Positions 46,505 to 55,966 are shown, counted from the stretch's first letter. The stretch: DNA of 64,000 bases from Janthinobacterium sp. TND4EL3 (GCF_900156175.1 NZ_FTMV01000004.1:296791-360790); one strand, 5' to 3'. Numbers and translations are program-made. Notes: a model not told the origin generated them from the sequence alone.

Positions 46505-47670
46505 AGATTTTACAGCGCTATTTTGCCGTCTCGATTTTCCAGGCGGTGCTCTTCGTCCTGCTGGCCTTCCTGGCGCTGCAGGCCTTCATCGACCTGACGG
46601 GCGAGCTGCCCAAGGTCGGCAAGAACGGCTACAGCATCCAGTACGCCTTCCTGTACGTGCTGGTGCTGGTGCCCGGCCATGTCTATGAAGTGATGCCCAT
46701 CGCGGCCCTGATCGGCACCATCTACACGATGGCGCAGTTTGCCGCCAGCTCGGAATTTACCATCATGCGCGCGTCGAGCATGTCGACGGCGATGGCGGCC
46801 GGCTTCCTGTTCCGCATCGGTATCGTCTTCGTCGTCATCACCTTCATCTTCGGCGAGCTGATCACGCCGCGCACGGAGCCGCTGGCCGAGCGCCTCAAGC
46901 TGACCTCGCGCGGCGCGGCCGTGTCGAGCGAATTCCGCTCCGGCCTGTGGACCAAGGATATGGTCAAGAGCGAAGGCTTGACGGGCACCGTCACCGGTTC
47001 GCGCTTCTTCAACGTGGGCGAAGCGCGTCCGGACGGCCAGCTGAAAAACGTCAAGCTGTATGAATTTGACACCACAATGCGCTTGCGCACCTTGACCGTG
47101 GCCAATAGTGCTACTTATCAGGGCAATAATACCTGGCGCCTGACCGATGTGACGGAAACGTCGTTCTCGAACAGCGCCGCCGCCTCGCCCGGCTACGCAC
47201 CGAAGCTGGAAAACTACTATGGCCAGGAAACGAGCCTGGTGCGGACGGTAAAGAGCGCCAGCAAGGACATGGTGTCCGAAGTGACGCCAAAGATCCTGAC
47301 GGTGTCCGCTTCCGATCCCGAACGCATGTCGGCCAGCGAACTGGCCGTGTATACGCGCCATTTGGCCGAGAACAAGCAGGAAACGGAGCGCTTCCGCATC
47401 GCCTTCTGGAAAAAGCTGATCGATCCGCTGGCCATCTTCGTGCTGATGGCGCTGGCGCTGCCGTTCGCCTACATGCATACGCGCAGCGGCGGCATCAGCC
47501 TGAAGATCTTCATCGGCATCATGATCGGCGTGAGCTTCATGCTGGTCAACACGCTGTTCTCGCATCTTGGACTGCTCAGCACCTGGCCGGCCTTCCTGAC
47601 GGCCGTGGCGCCGAGCGCCCTGTATCTGCTGCTGGCGCTGGGCGCCCTGTGGTGGGTGGAGCGGCACTAA
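46501..47670 (+). CDS. lptG: LPS export ABC transporter permease LptG
   Basis: A 389-residue partner of LptF with the same layout: three membrane helices, a periplasmic domain (about 120-290), and three helices. It starts MKILQRYFAVSIFQAVLFVL, with the LptG coupling-helix segment, and ends FLTAVAPSALYLLLALGALWWVERH. The A of its stop overlaps the start codon of the CbiX-like gene. Confidence 0.95.
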   Translation: MKILQRYFAVSIFQAVLFVLLAFLALQAFIDLTGELPKVGKNGYSIQYAFLYVLVLVPGHVYEVMPIAALIGTIYTMAQFAASSEFTIMRASSMSTAMAAGFLFRIGIVFVVITFIFGELITPRTEPLAERLKLTSRGAAVSSEFRSGLWTKDMVKSEGLTGTVTGSRFFNVGEARPDGQLKNVKLYEFDTTMRLRTLTVANSATYQGNNTWRLTDVTETSFSNSAAASPGYAPKLENYYGQETSLVRTVKSASKDMVSEVTPKILTVSASDPERMSASELAVYTRHLAENKQETERFRIAFWKKLIDPLAIFVLMALALPFAYMHTRSGGISLKIFIGIMIGVSFMLVNTLFSHLGLLSTWPAFLTAVAPSALYLLLALGALWWVERH

Positions 47671-48077
47671 TGGAGACGAACGTGAAACAGGCACTGATAT
47701 TGTTTGCCCACGGCGCGCGTGCCGCATCGTGGGCCACGCCCTTCGAGCGCCTGCGCGACCTGACACAGGCGCGCATGCCCGGCACCGCCGTGCACCTTGC
47801 CTTCCTGGAGCTGATGACGCCGCGCCTGCCCGAACTGGTGCAAGCGCTGCTGGCGGACTTGCCCGCCGGCGCCACGCTGGACGTGACGGTGGTGCCGGTG
47901 TTCCTGGGCCAGGGCGGGCATGTGCTGCGCGACTTGCCCCTGTTGCTCGACGAGCTGCGCCAGCAGCATCCGGCACTGCGCCTGAACGTGGTCGAGGCGG
48001 TGGGCGAGAACGCCAGCGTGCTGGCCGCCATCGCCGATTACTGCGTGGCCGCGCCAGCTTCCATTTCCCGCGCTTGA
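47670..48077 (+). CDS. CbiX/SirB-like sirohydrochlorin chelatase family protein
   Basis: A 135-residue short CbiX protein with the two metal-binding histidine sites (ILFAHGARAASW near the start and VFLGQGGHVLRDLP near residue 80). These enzymes insert cobalt or iron into sirohydrochlorin; siroheme is needed by the sulfite reductase encoded at 54278. Two starts are possible: ATG at 47670, overlapping the lptG stop, or GTG at 47682, which has a GGAG site 6 bases upstream. The stop overlaps the TTG start of the next gene. Confidence 0.8.
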   Translation: METNVKQALILFAHGARAASWATPFERLRDLTQARMPGTAVHLAFLELMTPRLPELVQALLADLPAGATLDVTVVPVFLGQGGHVLRDLPLLLDELRQQHPALRLNVVEAVGENASVLAAIADYCVAAPASISRA

Positions 48078-49051
48078 ACGGCAGCGCCGCCGCCATCGAC
48101 ATCGTCTACCTGTGGGTCGACGGCGCCGATCCGGCCTGGCGCGCGCGCCGGCAGCAGGCATATGCCGCGTGGGCGCAGGCGCATCCGGGCCAGCTGGCCC
48201 TGCACGGCAACGTGGCGGGCCGCTACCGCGACAACGGCGAATTGCGCTACAACCTGCGCGCCCTCGAGCGCTTCTTTCCCGGCCACGGCCATGTTTACCT
48301 GTTGACGGACCGGCAGGTGCCGGCCTGGCTGCGCGCATCGAAGCGTCTGACGGTGATCGACCACGCCAGCCTGATGCCCGGCGCGGCCCTGCCTGTCTTT
48401 GATTCAGGTCATATCGAATCGTATCTGCACCATATCCCCGGCCTGTCCGAGCGCTTTCTCTACCTGAACGACGACGTTTTTTTCGGCGCGCCGTTCGAGC
48501 CGGCATTCTGGTTTGGCGAAGGAGAGGGCGGCCGCCTGAGCGTGTTCACGGAAAGCGCGCTGCAGCAGGAACCGGATGGCTTGCGCGCCGACGTGGCGGC
48601 GCCCGTCAATTGCGCTACCTTGTCGCGGCAATGGCTGTCGGCGCAGTATGCGGACTACCGCCACGAGCCGCGCCTGTACGCGCATGCGCCGCGGCCCATG
48701 CTGAAAAGCGCGCTGCACGAACTGGAAGGGCTGGCGCCGGCCATGTTTGCCGGCGTGCGCTCCACGGTGTTCCGTGCATGGCAGGTGCCCGCATTGCTGC
48801 CGGACCTGGTGCCGCGCTGGATGGTGCACATGGGGTATGCGCAAGCGCGCATCCTCGATCCGCTGCATGTCGCCAGCGGCGATGCGCAGGCGCCGCGGCA
48901 GCTGGAGCAGCTGCTGGCGCATTTTGGCAGCCTGCCATTTTTCTGCATCAACGACACCTGCGACGAGGCGGACGATGACGATCCGCGCCTGCTGCGCGTG
49001 GCCGCTACCTTGCAGCGGCTGCTGCCGCTGCCATCTTCCTTTGAAACTTGA
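48074..49051 (+). CDS. Stealth-family sugar-phosphate phosphotransferase (capsule polysaccharide type)
   Basis: A 325-residue protein starting at TTG 48074, which forms TTGA with the preceding stop. It has the conserved Stealth blocks: CR1 IDIVYLWVDGADPAW, CR2 YRDNGELRYNLRALERFFPG and HIESYLHHIPGLSERFLYLNDDVFF, and the C-terminal FFCINDTCDE. Stealth proteins transfer hexose-1-phosphate groups to polysaccharide, as in capsule synthesis. No glycosyltransferase or capsule genes are adjacent, so its acceptor is unclear. The residues DIVYLWVDG and NDDVFF suggest an intact active site. Confidence 0.88.
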   Translation: MNGSAAAIDIVYLWVDGADPAWRARRQQAYAAWAQAHPGQLALHGNVAGRYRDNGELRYNLRALERFFPGHGHVYLLTDRQVPAWLRASKRLTVIDHASLMPGAALPVFDSGHIESYLHHIPGLSERFLYLNDDVFFGAPFEPAFWFGEGEGGRLSVFTESALQQEPDGLRADVAAPVNCATLSRQWLSAQYADYRHEPRLYAHAPRPMLKSALHELEGLAPAMFAGVRSTVFRAWQVPALLPDLVPRWMVHMGYAQARILDPLHVASGDAQAPRQLEQLLAHFGSLPFFCINDTCDEADDDDPRLLRVAATLQRLLPLPSSFET

Positions 49052-49057
49052 AGACGA

Positions 49058-49708
49058 TTAAGCCGCTTTTTTCTTTGGCGCCAGGCTGATGCGGGCCGCG
49101 GCCGCGCTGTCGGACAGCGCAGCGAGGAACAGCAGCAGATAGGCGCCCAGTTCGAAGACTTCCTCGCCCAGCAGCGCATAGGCGTCCGGCATGCCGTGAA
49201 ATACCTTCTTGTCGAACGGCCAGCCGGCCACCATCAGCAGGCCGCCGATGAGGGTCAGGATGGTGATGCGCATGGCGAAGATCTGCGGCGCCGCGGCAAA
49301 CACCTTGCGCGCGCGGGGCGCGAAGAAGATCAGCAAGCGTATGAGGATCAGCAATTCCACCACGCGCAAGGCTTTTTCCGCCTGCGCCCAGGCGTGCGCC
49401 GTGCCGAACTGGTCGATGTCGAGTTCGCGCAGCAGGAAACCGAACAGCATGGCGGACATGCCCGCGTGCATCAGGAAGCGCAGCGACTGGCGGTCGGTTT
49501 CCTGCCAGGCGCGCACGCCGTGCACGGCGCAGGCCAGGGCCAGGAACAGCGCCTGCAGCCATTCGAGCAGATGGTTTTCATCGTCGATATCGGGAAAGAC
49601 CGTCCACAGGGCGATGGAAGCAGCCATACTCAGGAGTACGGCGCTGGCGACGCCGGCATTGCTGCGGCTGAGCGAAGTCAGGGCTTCGCGCATGGAGTTG
49701 ACAATCAT
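49058..49708 (-). CDS. Putative inner-membrane protein, unknown
   Basis: A 216-residue protein with about six hydrophobic segments (SAVLLSMAASIALWTV, LQALFLALACAVHG, MSAMLFGFLLR, VELLILIRLLIFFAP, ITILTLIGGLLMVAG, ELGAYLLLFLAAL). Charged motifs FPDIDDENHLLEWLQ and FDKKVFHGMPD lie between them. It is convergent with the Stealth gene. No family assignment. Confidence 0.75.
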   Translation of the reverse strand: MIVNSMREALTSLSRSNAGVASAVLLSMAASIALWTVFPDIDDENHLLEWLQALFLALACAVHGVRAWQETDRQSLRFLMHAGMSAMLFGFLLRELDIDQFGTAHAWAQAEKALRVVELLILIRLLIFFAPRARKVFAAAPQIFAMRITILTLIGGLLMVAGWPFDKKVFHGMPDAYALLGEEVFELGAYLLLFLAALSDSAAAARISLAPKKKAA

Positions 49709-49958
49709 GTAGGGATATAACGGCTAAAGTTGCGCGGCGGCGGTATTGCAGCCTGCGGGCGCAGCTTTTTTCGGGGAGACTGCCCCGCGCTTCCTGTCAG
49801 CCGGGAGGCCGCACAGCAAGCGTCTTGGCGGGGTGTAGCGTGATTTTCATTGCTATTGCGCAAGAACTTCTCGAGAAAAGATGCGTCTGCATCCTATCAT
49901 GTTTTTTCTGAAGACGTCGGTTACTGACTTTAAAGTCGGTAAAATACAGTGTGTTTAT
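49709..49958. promoter_or_regulatory. Gap between SUMT and the membrane-protein gene
   Basis: 250 bases with no gene. It contains a perfect 12-bp palindrome GACTTTAAAGTC at 49926-49937, in a short AT-rich stretch after the stop of the SUMT gene. It could be a terminator stem or an operator for the membrane-protein gene. Confidence 0.4.
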
Positions 49959-50723
49959 TCAAGCATGGCGCGCCAGTATGGCCGTCGTTTCGGTGATGGA
50001 CTGGTGTGCGCGCGCAGCCATGGCGTCGCCCAGCATCACCAGCACGGGGCCGTGGGTGTCGCCCAGGCCATGCGCCAGGGCGCTCAGCGTCAGGCGCACG
50101 ATGCGCTGGTCCGGGCGGCTGCAGTTTTCAATCACCACCACGGGGGTATCGGCCCGGCGGCCCAGGGCCAGCAGGCGCTGCGCCGTGGCGATGGCTTCAC
50201 GCCCGCCCATGTATTGCACCAGGGTATCGCAGTCGGGAATGCGCGTCTGCTCCGGTTCGCCCGGTGCCGTGCTGGACGTGAAAAAGGCCACGCTGCGCGA
50301 CACGCCCCGCTTGGTCAGCGGCTGCAAGGTGGCGGCCGCGGCCGCCAGGGCCGTGGTAATGCCGGGCACCACTTCGACGGCGATGCCCGCCTCTTCCAGC
50401 GCCCGCAGCTCCTCGTCGGCGCGGCCGAACAGCATGGGGTCGCCCCCCTTCAGGCGCACGACGACGGCGTGCTTGCGGGCATTGTCGACCAGTTGCTTGT
50501 TGATAAACGCCTGCGCCGTCGATAACTGGCCGCAGCGCTTGCCGACCAGAATTTTTTGCGCCTGCGGGCACAGCTCCAGCATCTCTTCGGTGACGAGCGC
50601 GTCGTGCAGCACGACGTCGGCTTGCGCCAGCAGGCGGGCGCCGCGCAAGGTCATCAGGTCTTGCGCGCCGGGGCCTGCGCCGATCAGATAGACCTTGCCG
50701 GGGAGGGATGTGGAGTTGTTCAT
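49959..50723 (-). CDS. cobA: Uroporphyrinogen-III C-methyltransferase (SUMT)
   Basis: A 254-residue SAM-dependent methyltransferase making precorrin-2 for siroheme. Motifs are VYLIGAGPGAQDLMTLRGARLL, the SAM loop VVRLKGGDPMLFGRADEEL and EVVPGITTALAAAA. Only the CysG C-terminal activity is present, without the oxidase/chelatase domain. It is the last gene of the sulfate assimilation cluster, 14 bases after cysN, matching the need of siroheme for CysI. Confidence 0.94.
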   Translation of the reverse strand: MNNSTSLPGKVYLIGAGPGAQDLMTLRGARLLAQADVVLHDALVTEEMLELCPQAQKILVGKRCGQLSTAQAFINKQLVDNARKHAVVVRLKGGDPMLFGRADEELRALEEAGIAVEVVPGITTALAAAAATLQPLTKRGVSRSVAFFTSSTAPGEPEQTRIPDCDTLVQYMGGREAIATAQRLLALGRRADTPVVVIENCSRPDQRIVRLTLSALAHGLGDTHGPVLVMLGDAMAARAHQSITETTAILARHA

Positions 50724-50737
50724 GGTGCTTGCCTTCC

Positions 50738-52057
50738 TTAGCTGACGCGGATCATTCCTGCGGCGACCGTCTGGTGGGTGACTTCGTCGATCAGGATGAA
50801 TGCTCCCGTGGCGCGGATATCGGCATACGCATCGGCCGCCAGCGCCTGCTGCACGTTCAGGCTGATACGGGCGATGTCGTTGAGCTTCAAGCCTTCGGCC
50901 GGATGGCGCTGCTGCGTATTGATGTCGAGGATGGAGTCGATCGCCGTCACCTTGGCCGCCGTCTGCTTCGTGCCGTGCTTGATCCAGTATTTGCGGCGCA
51001 GGTCCAGCGCGTCTTCCGACAGCCAGCACACGTCGGCCACCACCTGTTTGAGCAGGGTGGCGGGGCGCTCGCTGCTGGCCAGCAAGTCGCCGCGCGAAAT
51101 GTCCAGATATTCATTGAGCAGCAGGGTCACGGACTGGCCCACCACGGCCGTCGGCAGCGAGCCGTCAAGCGTGACGATATCTTTCACGGTTGCCGTCTGG
51201 CCCGACGGCTGCACCACCAGGGTGTCGCCGACGCTGACCTTGCCCGCCTCGATGCGGCCCATGTAGCCGCGGAAGTCGTTCGCTTCATGGCCGTTGTGGC
51301 GCGCCACCAGCTGCACGGGGAAGCGGAACGGCGCGTCGTGCGATTCGTCGTAGACGGACAAGGATTCGAGCAGCTCGATCAGGGTCGGGCCCGTGTACCA
51401 GCCCAGCTTGTCGCCGCGCTCGACGACGTTGTCGCCCGTCAAGGCCGACAATGGAATCGGCGTGATGTCCTTCAGTCCCAGCGACTGGGCGAACTCGCGG
51501 TAGGCGGCGACGATGCGCTTGTAGACCGTCTCATCGTAGTCGACCAGGTCCATCTTGTTGACGGCCACGACCACGTGCTCGATCTGCAGCAAATGGGCGA
51601 TGGTCGAATGACGTTTGGTCTGGATCAACAATTCCACGCTGCCATCGTCACCGAGTTTGACCTTCGACACGTCGATCAAAATGATGACGGCGTCGGCCGT
51701 GGAAGCGCCCGTGACCATGTTGCGCGTGTACTGCTCGTGGCCCGGCGTGTCGGCGATGATGAACTTGCGCTTCGGCGTGGCAAAGTAGCGGTAAGCCACG
51801 TCGATGGTGATGCCTTGCTCGCGCTCCGCTTCCAGGCCGTCCGTCAGCAGCGACAGGTCGACCGTGTCGCCCACCGTGCGCTTGTGCTTGGAGCGCGACA
51901 TGGCGTCGAGCTGGTCGGCGAAGATGCCCTTGCTGTCGAACAGCAAACGGCCGATCAGGGTGCTCTTGCCGTCATCGACGGAACCGGCCGTGATGAAGCG
52001 CAACATGCCGCGCTCCAGGTTATCGGTCAAATTGGTGTTCTGGATTGCTGCGTTCAT
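50738..52057 (-). CDS. cysN: Sulfate adenylyltransferase large (GTPase) subunit
   Basis: A 439-residue EF-Tu-like GTPase activating the CysD subunit. G1 is GSVDDGKSTLIGRLL, G3 DTPGHEQYTRNMV and G4 NKMD. There is no fused CysC kinase domain. Start overlaps the cysD stop by 1 base (TAATG). With CysD it makes APS from sulfate and ATP. Confidence 0.96.
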   Translation of the reverse strand: MNAAIQNTNLTDNLERGMLRFITAGSVDDGKSTLIGRLLFDSKGIFADQLDAMSRSKHKRTVGDTVDLSLLTDGLEAEREQGITIDVAYRYFATPKRKFIIADTPGHEQYTRNMVTGASTADAVIILIDVSKVKLGDDGSVELLIQTKRHSTIAHLLQIEHVVVAVNKMDLVDYDETVYKRIVAAYREFAQSLGLKDITPIPLSALTGDNVVERGDKLGWYTGPTLIELLESLSVYDESHDAPFRFPVQLVARHNGHEANDFRGYMGRIEAGKVSVGDTLVVQPSGQTATVKDIVTLDGSLPTAVVGQSVTLLLNEYLDISRGDLLASSERPATLLKQVVADVCWLSEDALDLRRKYWIKHGTKQTAAKVTAIDSILDINTQQRHPAEGLKLNDIARISLNVQQALAADAYADIRATGAFILIDEVTHQTVAAGMIRVS

Positions 52058-52968
52058 TAGAAATACCCTGCTTTCTTGCGTTTTTCCATCGAGGCTTCGG
52101 AAGTCTGGTCATCCATGCGGGTGGCGCCGCGTTCCGTGATTTGCGTGATTGCCGTCTCGGCGATGATGGCGTCCACGGTTGCCGCGTCGGACGACACGGG
52201 GCAGGTGCACGAGATATCGCCCACAGTGCGGAAGCGCACGACCTGCGTTTCCACCGTTTCGCCGTCGCGCGGCGGCGTCAGGTCCGTCAGCGGCACCAGC
52301 AGGCCGTTGCGCGGGATCACCTGGCGTTCGTGCGCAAAGTAGATCGGCGGCAATTCCAGTTTCTCGCGGGCGATGTATTGCCACACGTCCAGCTCCGTCC
52401 AGTTCGAGATGGGGAAGACGCGCATGTTTTCGCCGGGATGGACGCGCGTGTTGTACAAGTCCCACAGCTCGGGACGCTGGGCTTTCGGGTCCCAGGCGCC
52501 GAATTCGTCGCGGAACGAGAAGATGCGTTCCTTGGCGCGGGCCTTTTCCTCATCGCGGCGGGCGCCGCCGATGCAGGCGTCAAAACCGTGTTCGGCGATG
52601 GTTTCCAGCAAGGTCACGGCTTGCGCCGCATTGCGCGAATCCGTGGCCGGGTTGCGCAGGCGCACGGTACCCCGCTTGATGGAATCCTCCACGGAGCCGA
52701 CGATCAGGCGTTCGCCCAGCTGCGCCACCTTTTTGTCACGGAAAGTGATGACTTCCGGGAAGTTGTGGCCCGTGTCGATATGCACGAGGGGGAAGGGAAA
52801 CTTGCCTGGGCGGAAGGCTTTTTCGGCCAAACGCAGCAGGACGACGGAATCCTTGCCGCCGGAAAACAGCAGCGCGGGATTGGCCGATTCGGCCGCCACT
52901 TCGCGCATGATGTGGATGGCTTCCGATTCAAGGCTGTCGAGGTGACGCTGGTTCAAAATATTGCTCAT
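52057..52968 (-). CDS. cysD: Sulfate adenylyltransferase small subunit
   Basis: A 303-residue PAPS-reductase-like protein with the ATP-binding PP-loop LLFSGGKDSVVLLRLAEKAF and CIGGARRDEEKARAKERIFS. It works with CysN. The gene follows cysH on the same strand after 30 bases. Confidence 0.96.
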   Translation of the reverse strand: MSNILNQRHLDSLESEAIHIMREVAAESANPALLFSGGKDSVVLLRLAEKAFRPGKFPFPLVHIDTGHNFPEVITFRDKKVAQLGERLIVGSVEDSIKRGTVRLRNPATDSRNAAQAVTLLETIAEHGFDACIGGARRDEEKARAKERIFSFRDEFGAWDPKAQRPELWDLYNTRVHPGENMRVFPISNWTELDVWQYIAREKLELPPIYFAHERQVIPRNGLLVPLTDLTPPRDGETVETQVVRFRTVGDISCTCPVSSDAATVDAIIAETAITQITERGATRMDDQTSEASMEKRKKAGYF

Positions 52969-52998
52969 ATTGGATGCTTTCTTGTTCTGTGTGTCTGT

Positions 52999-53715
52999 TC
53001 AGGCTGCCACGGATTTGATGCGGATCAACTTGCCGTCAACCATGTGCAGGCCGCATTCCTTGGAATCCGGGTTTTCCCACCACCAGCGTCCGGCGCGCAC
53101 GTCTTCGCCCGGCTGTACGGCCCGCGTGCACGGTTCGCAGCCGATGGACGGGTAGCCCTGGTCGTGCAGCGCGTTGTAGGGCACGTCGTTGGCACGGATA
53201 TAGTCCCACACATCCTGCTCGGACCAGTCGGCCAGCGGATTGAATTTCGTCATTGCGTGTGCAGCGTCCTCTTCCTGCACGTGCAGTTCGGCGCGCGTGG
53301 TGGACTGGGCGCGGCGTTGTCCCGTCACCCAGGCCTTGTTGCCGGCCAGGGCGCGGCCCAGCGGCTCGACCTTGCGGATGCGGCAGCATTCGCGGCGCAT
53401 CTCGACACTGTTGTAAAACGCGTTCAGGCCGTTCTGTTCCACGTAGGCGGCCACCGCCTCCGGCTGCGGGCGGTACAGGACGATGTCGTGGCCGTAGCGG
53501 GCCTTGACCTTGTCGAGCACGGCCAGGGTTTCCTGGTGCAGCCGGCCTGTCTCCAGGGAAAAGATGCCGATGGGCAGCTTCGCCTTGAGAATCATGTCGG
53601 TCAGCACCATGTCTTCGGCTGCCAGGCTGGACGCGAACACGGCCGGCGAAAACTCCGCCGCGATGCGTGCCAGCGTTTGCTCGGTGGCGTCAATCAAAGA
53701 AGTCAGATCGCTCAT
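52999..53715 (-). CDS. cysH: APS/PAPS reductase with iron-sulfur cysteines
   Basis: A 238-residue enzyme reducing activated sulfate to sulfite. It has the catalytic Cys near the end (NPDSKECGLHMVDG) and two cysteine pairs (RRECCRIRK and SIGCEPCTRAV) that bind a 4Fe-4S cluster. This cluster marks the assimilatory type that can use APS directly, and it agrees with the absence of a cysC gene here. PP-loop region SSLAAEDMVLTDMI. Confidence 0.95.
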   Translation of the reverse strand: MSDLTSLIDATEQTLARIAAEFSPAVFASSLAAEDMVLTDMILKAKLPIGIFSLETGRLHQETLAVLDKVKARYGHDIVLYRPQPEAVAAYVEQNGLNAFYNSVEMRRECCRIRKVEPLGRALAGNKAWVTGQRRAQSTTRAELHVQEEDAAHAMTKFNPLADWSEQDVWDYIRANDVPYNALHDQGYPSIGCEPCTRAVQPGEDVRAGRWWWENPDSKECGLHMVDGKLIRIKSVAA

Positions 53716-53724
53716 GATTGGCCC

Positions 53725-54285
53725 TCAGATGCCGGCCGCGTTGTCGAGGTCAGGATTCTGGCCTTCGCGGTGGTGGCGGCGGAACAGCGGGGTTTTCTGG
53801 TCCCACGAGGCCTGGTAGGTTTCCGAGAAGACCGATAAACCTTTCAGGGCGTCATGGATGCTGCGGTCGGGCCGGGTGGCATAGGCGTCGAAGCCGACGC
53901 GGTGCATCGAAAACAATTGGTCGCGCAGCACGTCGCCGATGGCGCGCAATTCTCCGCGGAAACCGAGGCGGGCGCGCAGGTTGAAGGCGATGGAATAGCC
54001 GCGCCCATCCGTGAATTTCGGGAAATCCACGGCGATGACGGGCAGCACGTCCACATCGGCCGCCAGTTCTTCAGGGCGCTCGTCGCTGGCCAGCCACACG
54101 CCGATATCGGGCAGGCGGGCGGCCAGGGTTGCGCGCTGGGCTTGCCAAACGGGCAAGGGGACGATGACCTGGCCGGCCGGCACGACGACCGTTTCCGGCG
54201 TGTCGCTCTCATCGAGGCGCAGCAAGCCCCAGGTATTCGGCACCACGGCGGCGTTCTTGATGATTTCTTCGCGTACTTCAAACAT
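53725..54285 (-). CDS. DUF934 family protein
   Basis: A 186-residue protein of DUF934, a family typically found next to cysI in bacteria with ferredoxin-type sulfite reductase. Characteristic segments are KFTDGRGYSIAFNLRARLGF, GELRAIGDVLRDQLFSMHRVGFDA. Its start overlaps the end of cysI by 8 bases, and cysH follows 9 bases after it. A supporting role in sulfite reduction is inferred from the context. Confidence 0.9.
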   Translation of the reverse strand: MFEVREEIIKNAAVVPNTWGLLRLDESDTPETVVVPAGQVIVPLPVWQAQRATLAARLPDIGVWLASDERPEELAADVDVLPVIAVDFPKFTDGRGYSIAFNLRARLGFRGELRAIGDVLRDQLFSMHRVGFDAYATRPDRSIHDALKGLSVFSETYQASWDQKTPLFRRHHREGQNPDLDNAAGI

Positions 54286-55966
54286 ATTCGTCTTCTCCCA
54301 CCAGGTTGCCGACCGTGATCGGCGTTGCATACACATGTTCCTTGAACGGCGCCAGGCCCAGGCGCTGGGCCGTGTCGACGAAGCGCTCGCCTTCGTGGCG
54401 GTCGCGCACGTAGACGTGCAGCAGGCGGCCGATGACTTCAGGCATCTGCAGCGAGGAGAACGATGGCCCGATGATCTTGCCGATGGCCGCGTTGTTGCCT
54501 TGCGCGCCGCCGATCGACACTTGATACCATTCGCTGCCATCCTTGTCGACGCCGAGGATGCCGATGCTGCCCACGTGATGGTGGCCGCAGGCATTGATGC
54601 AGCCGGAAATATTCAGTTCGATCTCGCCGATGTCGTGCTGGAAGTCGATGCTGTCGAAGCGTTCCGCGATGGCGGCCGCGATCGGCAGCGACTTGGCGTT
54701 CGCCAGCGAGCAGAAATCGCCGCCCGGGCAGCAGATCATGTCGGTCAGCAAGCCGATGTTCGGCGTGGCCAGGCCGTGCGCCTTGGCTTCCTGCCACAGT
54801 GCGAACAGTTTCGACTGTTCCACGTCGGCCAGCACCAGGTTTTGTTCGTGCGTCACGCGCAGTTCGCCAAAGCTGTAGCGGTCGGCCAGATCGGCCACGA
54901 AGTCGATCTGCTCGGCCGTCGCGTCGCCCGGCGGCACGCCCGTCTTCTTCAGGGACAGCACCACGGCCACGTAGCCGGGGCGCTGGTGCGGCTTGACGTT
55001 GCGCGCCAGCCAGTTGACATAGGCCTTGTTGTCCGCATGTTCGGCCTGGTAGTCGAGTTCCGGCAGGGCAAGGTAGGCGGGCGGATTGAAGAAGTCCGCC
55101 ACGCGCTGCATTTCCTCGGCCGTCAGGGTTTCCGGACCGTCCTTCAAGTCGACCCACTCCGCTTCCACCTGGCGCGTGAATTCTTCCACGCCGATGGCTT
55201 TCAGCAGGATCTTGATGCGCGCCTTGTATTTGTTGTCGCGGCGGCCGTGCAGGTTGTACACGCGCATGATGGCCTGGATGTAGGTCAGCAAATGCTGCCA
55301 CGGCAGGAATTCGCGCACGACGCTGCCCAGGATAGGCGTGCGGCCCATGCCGCCGCCGGCCATCACTTTGAAGCCCACCTCGCCAGCGGCGTTGCGCACG
55401 GCCGTCAGGCCGATGTCGTGCACGGCGATGGCGGCGCGGTCTTCCTCGGCGCCATTGATGGCGACCTTGAATTTACGCGGCAGGGCGATGAACTCGGGGT
55501 GGAAGGTGCTCCACTGGCGCAACACTTCCGCATACGGGCGCGGATCGATGATTTCATCGGCCGCGACGCCGGCGAACGGGTCCGATGTTGTATTACGGAT
55601 ACAGTTGCCGGACGTCTGGATCGCGTGCATTTCCACGGATGCCAGGTCCGTCAGGATATCGGGCGTTTGCTCCAGTTCAATCCAGTTGAACTGGATGTTC
55701 TGGCGCGTGGTGAAGTGGCCATAGCCCCGGTCGTACTTGCGCGCGATGTGCGCGAACATGCGCATCTGTTTCGACGACAGCAAGCCGTAGGGCACGGCGA
55801 TGCGCAGCATGTAGGCGTGGCGTTGCATGTACAGGCCGTTTTGCAGGCGCAGCGGAATGAATTCCTCTTCCGTCAGTTCATTGGCGATACGGCGCGCAAC
55901 CTGGTCTCGGTACTGGGCGATGCGTTCTTTGATGATGAGGTGGTCGTACTGATCGTAATGGTACAT
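54278..55966 (-). CDS. cysI: Sulfite reductase hemoprotein
   Basis: A 562-residue siroheme/4Fe-4S protein reducing sulfite to sulfide. It has two NIR/SIR repeats and the four cluster cysteines in CCPGGDFCSLA and SGCINACGHHHVG. No flavoprotein subunit gene (cysJ) is present, so ferredoxin or another donor is likely. First gene after the TSUP gene on this strand; the 81-base gap upstream could hold a CysB-controlled promoter. Confidence 0.95.
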   Translation of the reverse strand: MYHYDQYDHLIIKERIAQYRDQVARRIANELTEEEFIPLRLQNGLYMQRHAYMLRIAVPYGLLSSKQMRMFAHIARKYDRGYGHFTTRQNIQFNWIELEQTPDILTDLASVEMHAIQTSGNCIRNTTSDPFAGVAADEIIDPRPYAEVLRQWSTFHPEFIALPRKFKVAINGAEEDRAAIAVHDIGLTAVRNAAGEVGFKVMAGGGMGRTPILGSVVREFLPWQHLLTYIQAIMRVYNLHGRRDNKYKARIKILLKAIGVEEFTRQVEAEWVDLKDGPETLTAEEMQRVADFFNPPAYLALPELDYQAEHADNKAYVNWLARNVKPHQRPGYVAVVLSLKKTGVPPGDATAEQIDFVADLADRYSFGELRVTHEQNLVLADVEQSKLFALWQEAKAHGLATPNIGLLTDMICCPGGDFCSLANAKSLPIAAAIAERFDSIDFQHDIGEIELNISGCINACGHHHVGSIGILGVDKDGSEWYQVSIGGAQGNNAAIGKIIGPSFSSLQMPEVIGRLLHVYVRDRHEGERFVDTAQRLGLAPFKEHVYATPITVGNLVGEDEYV

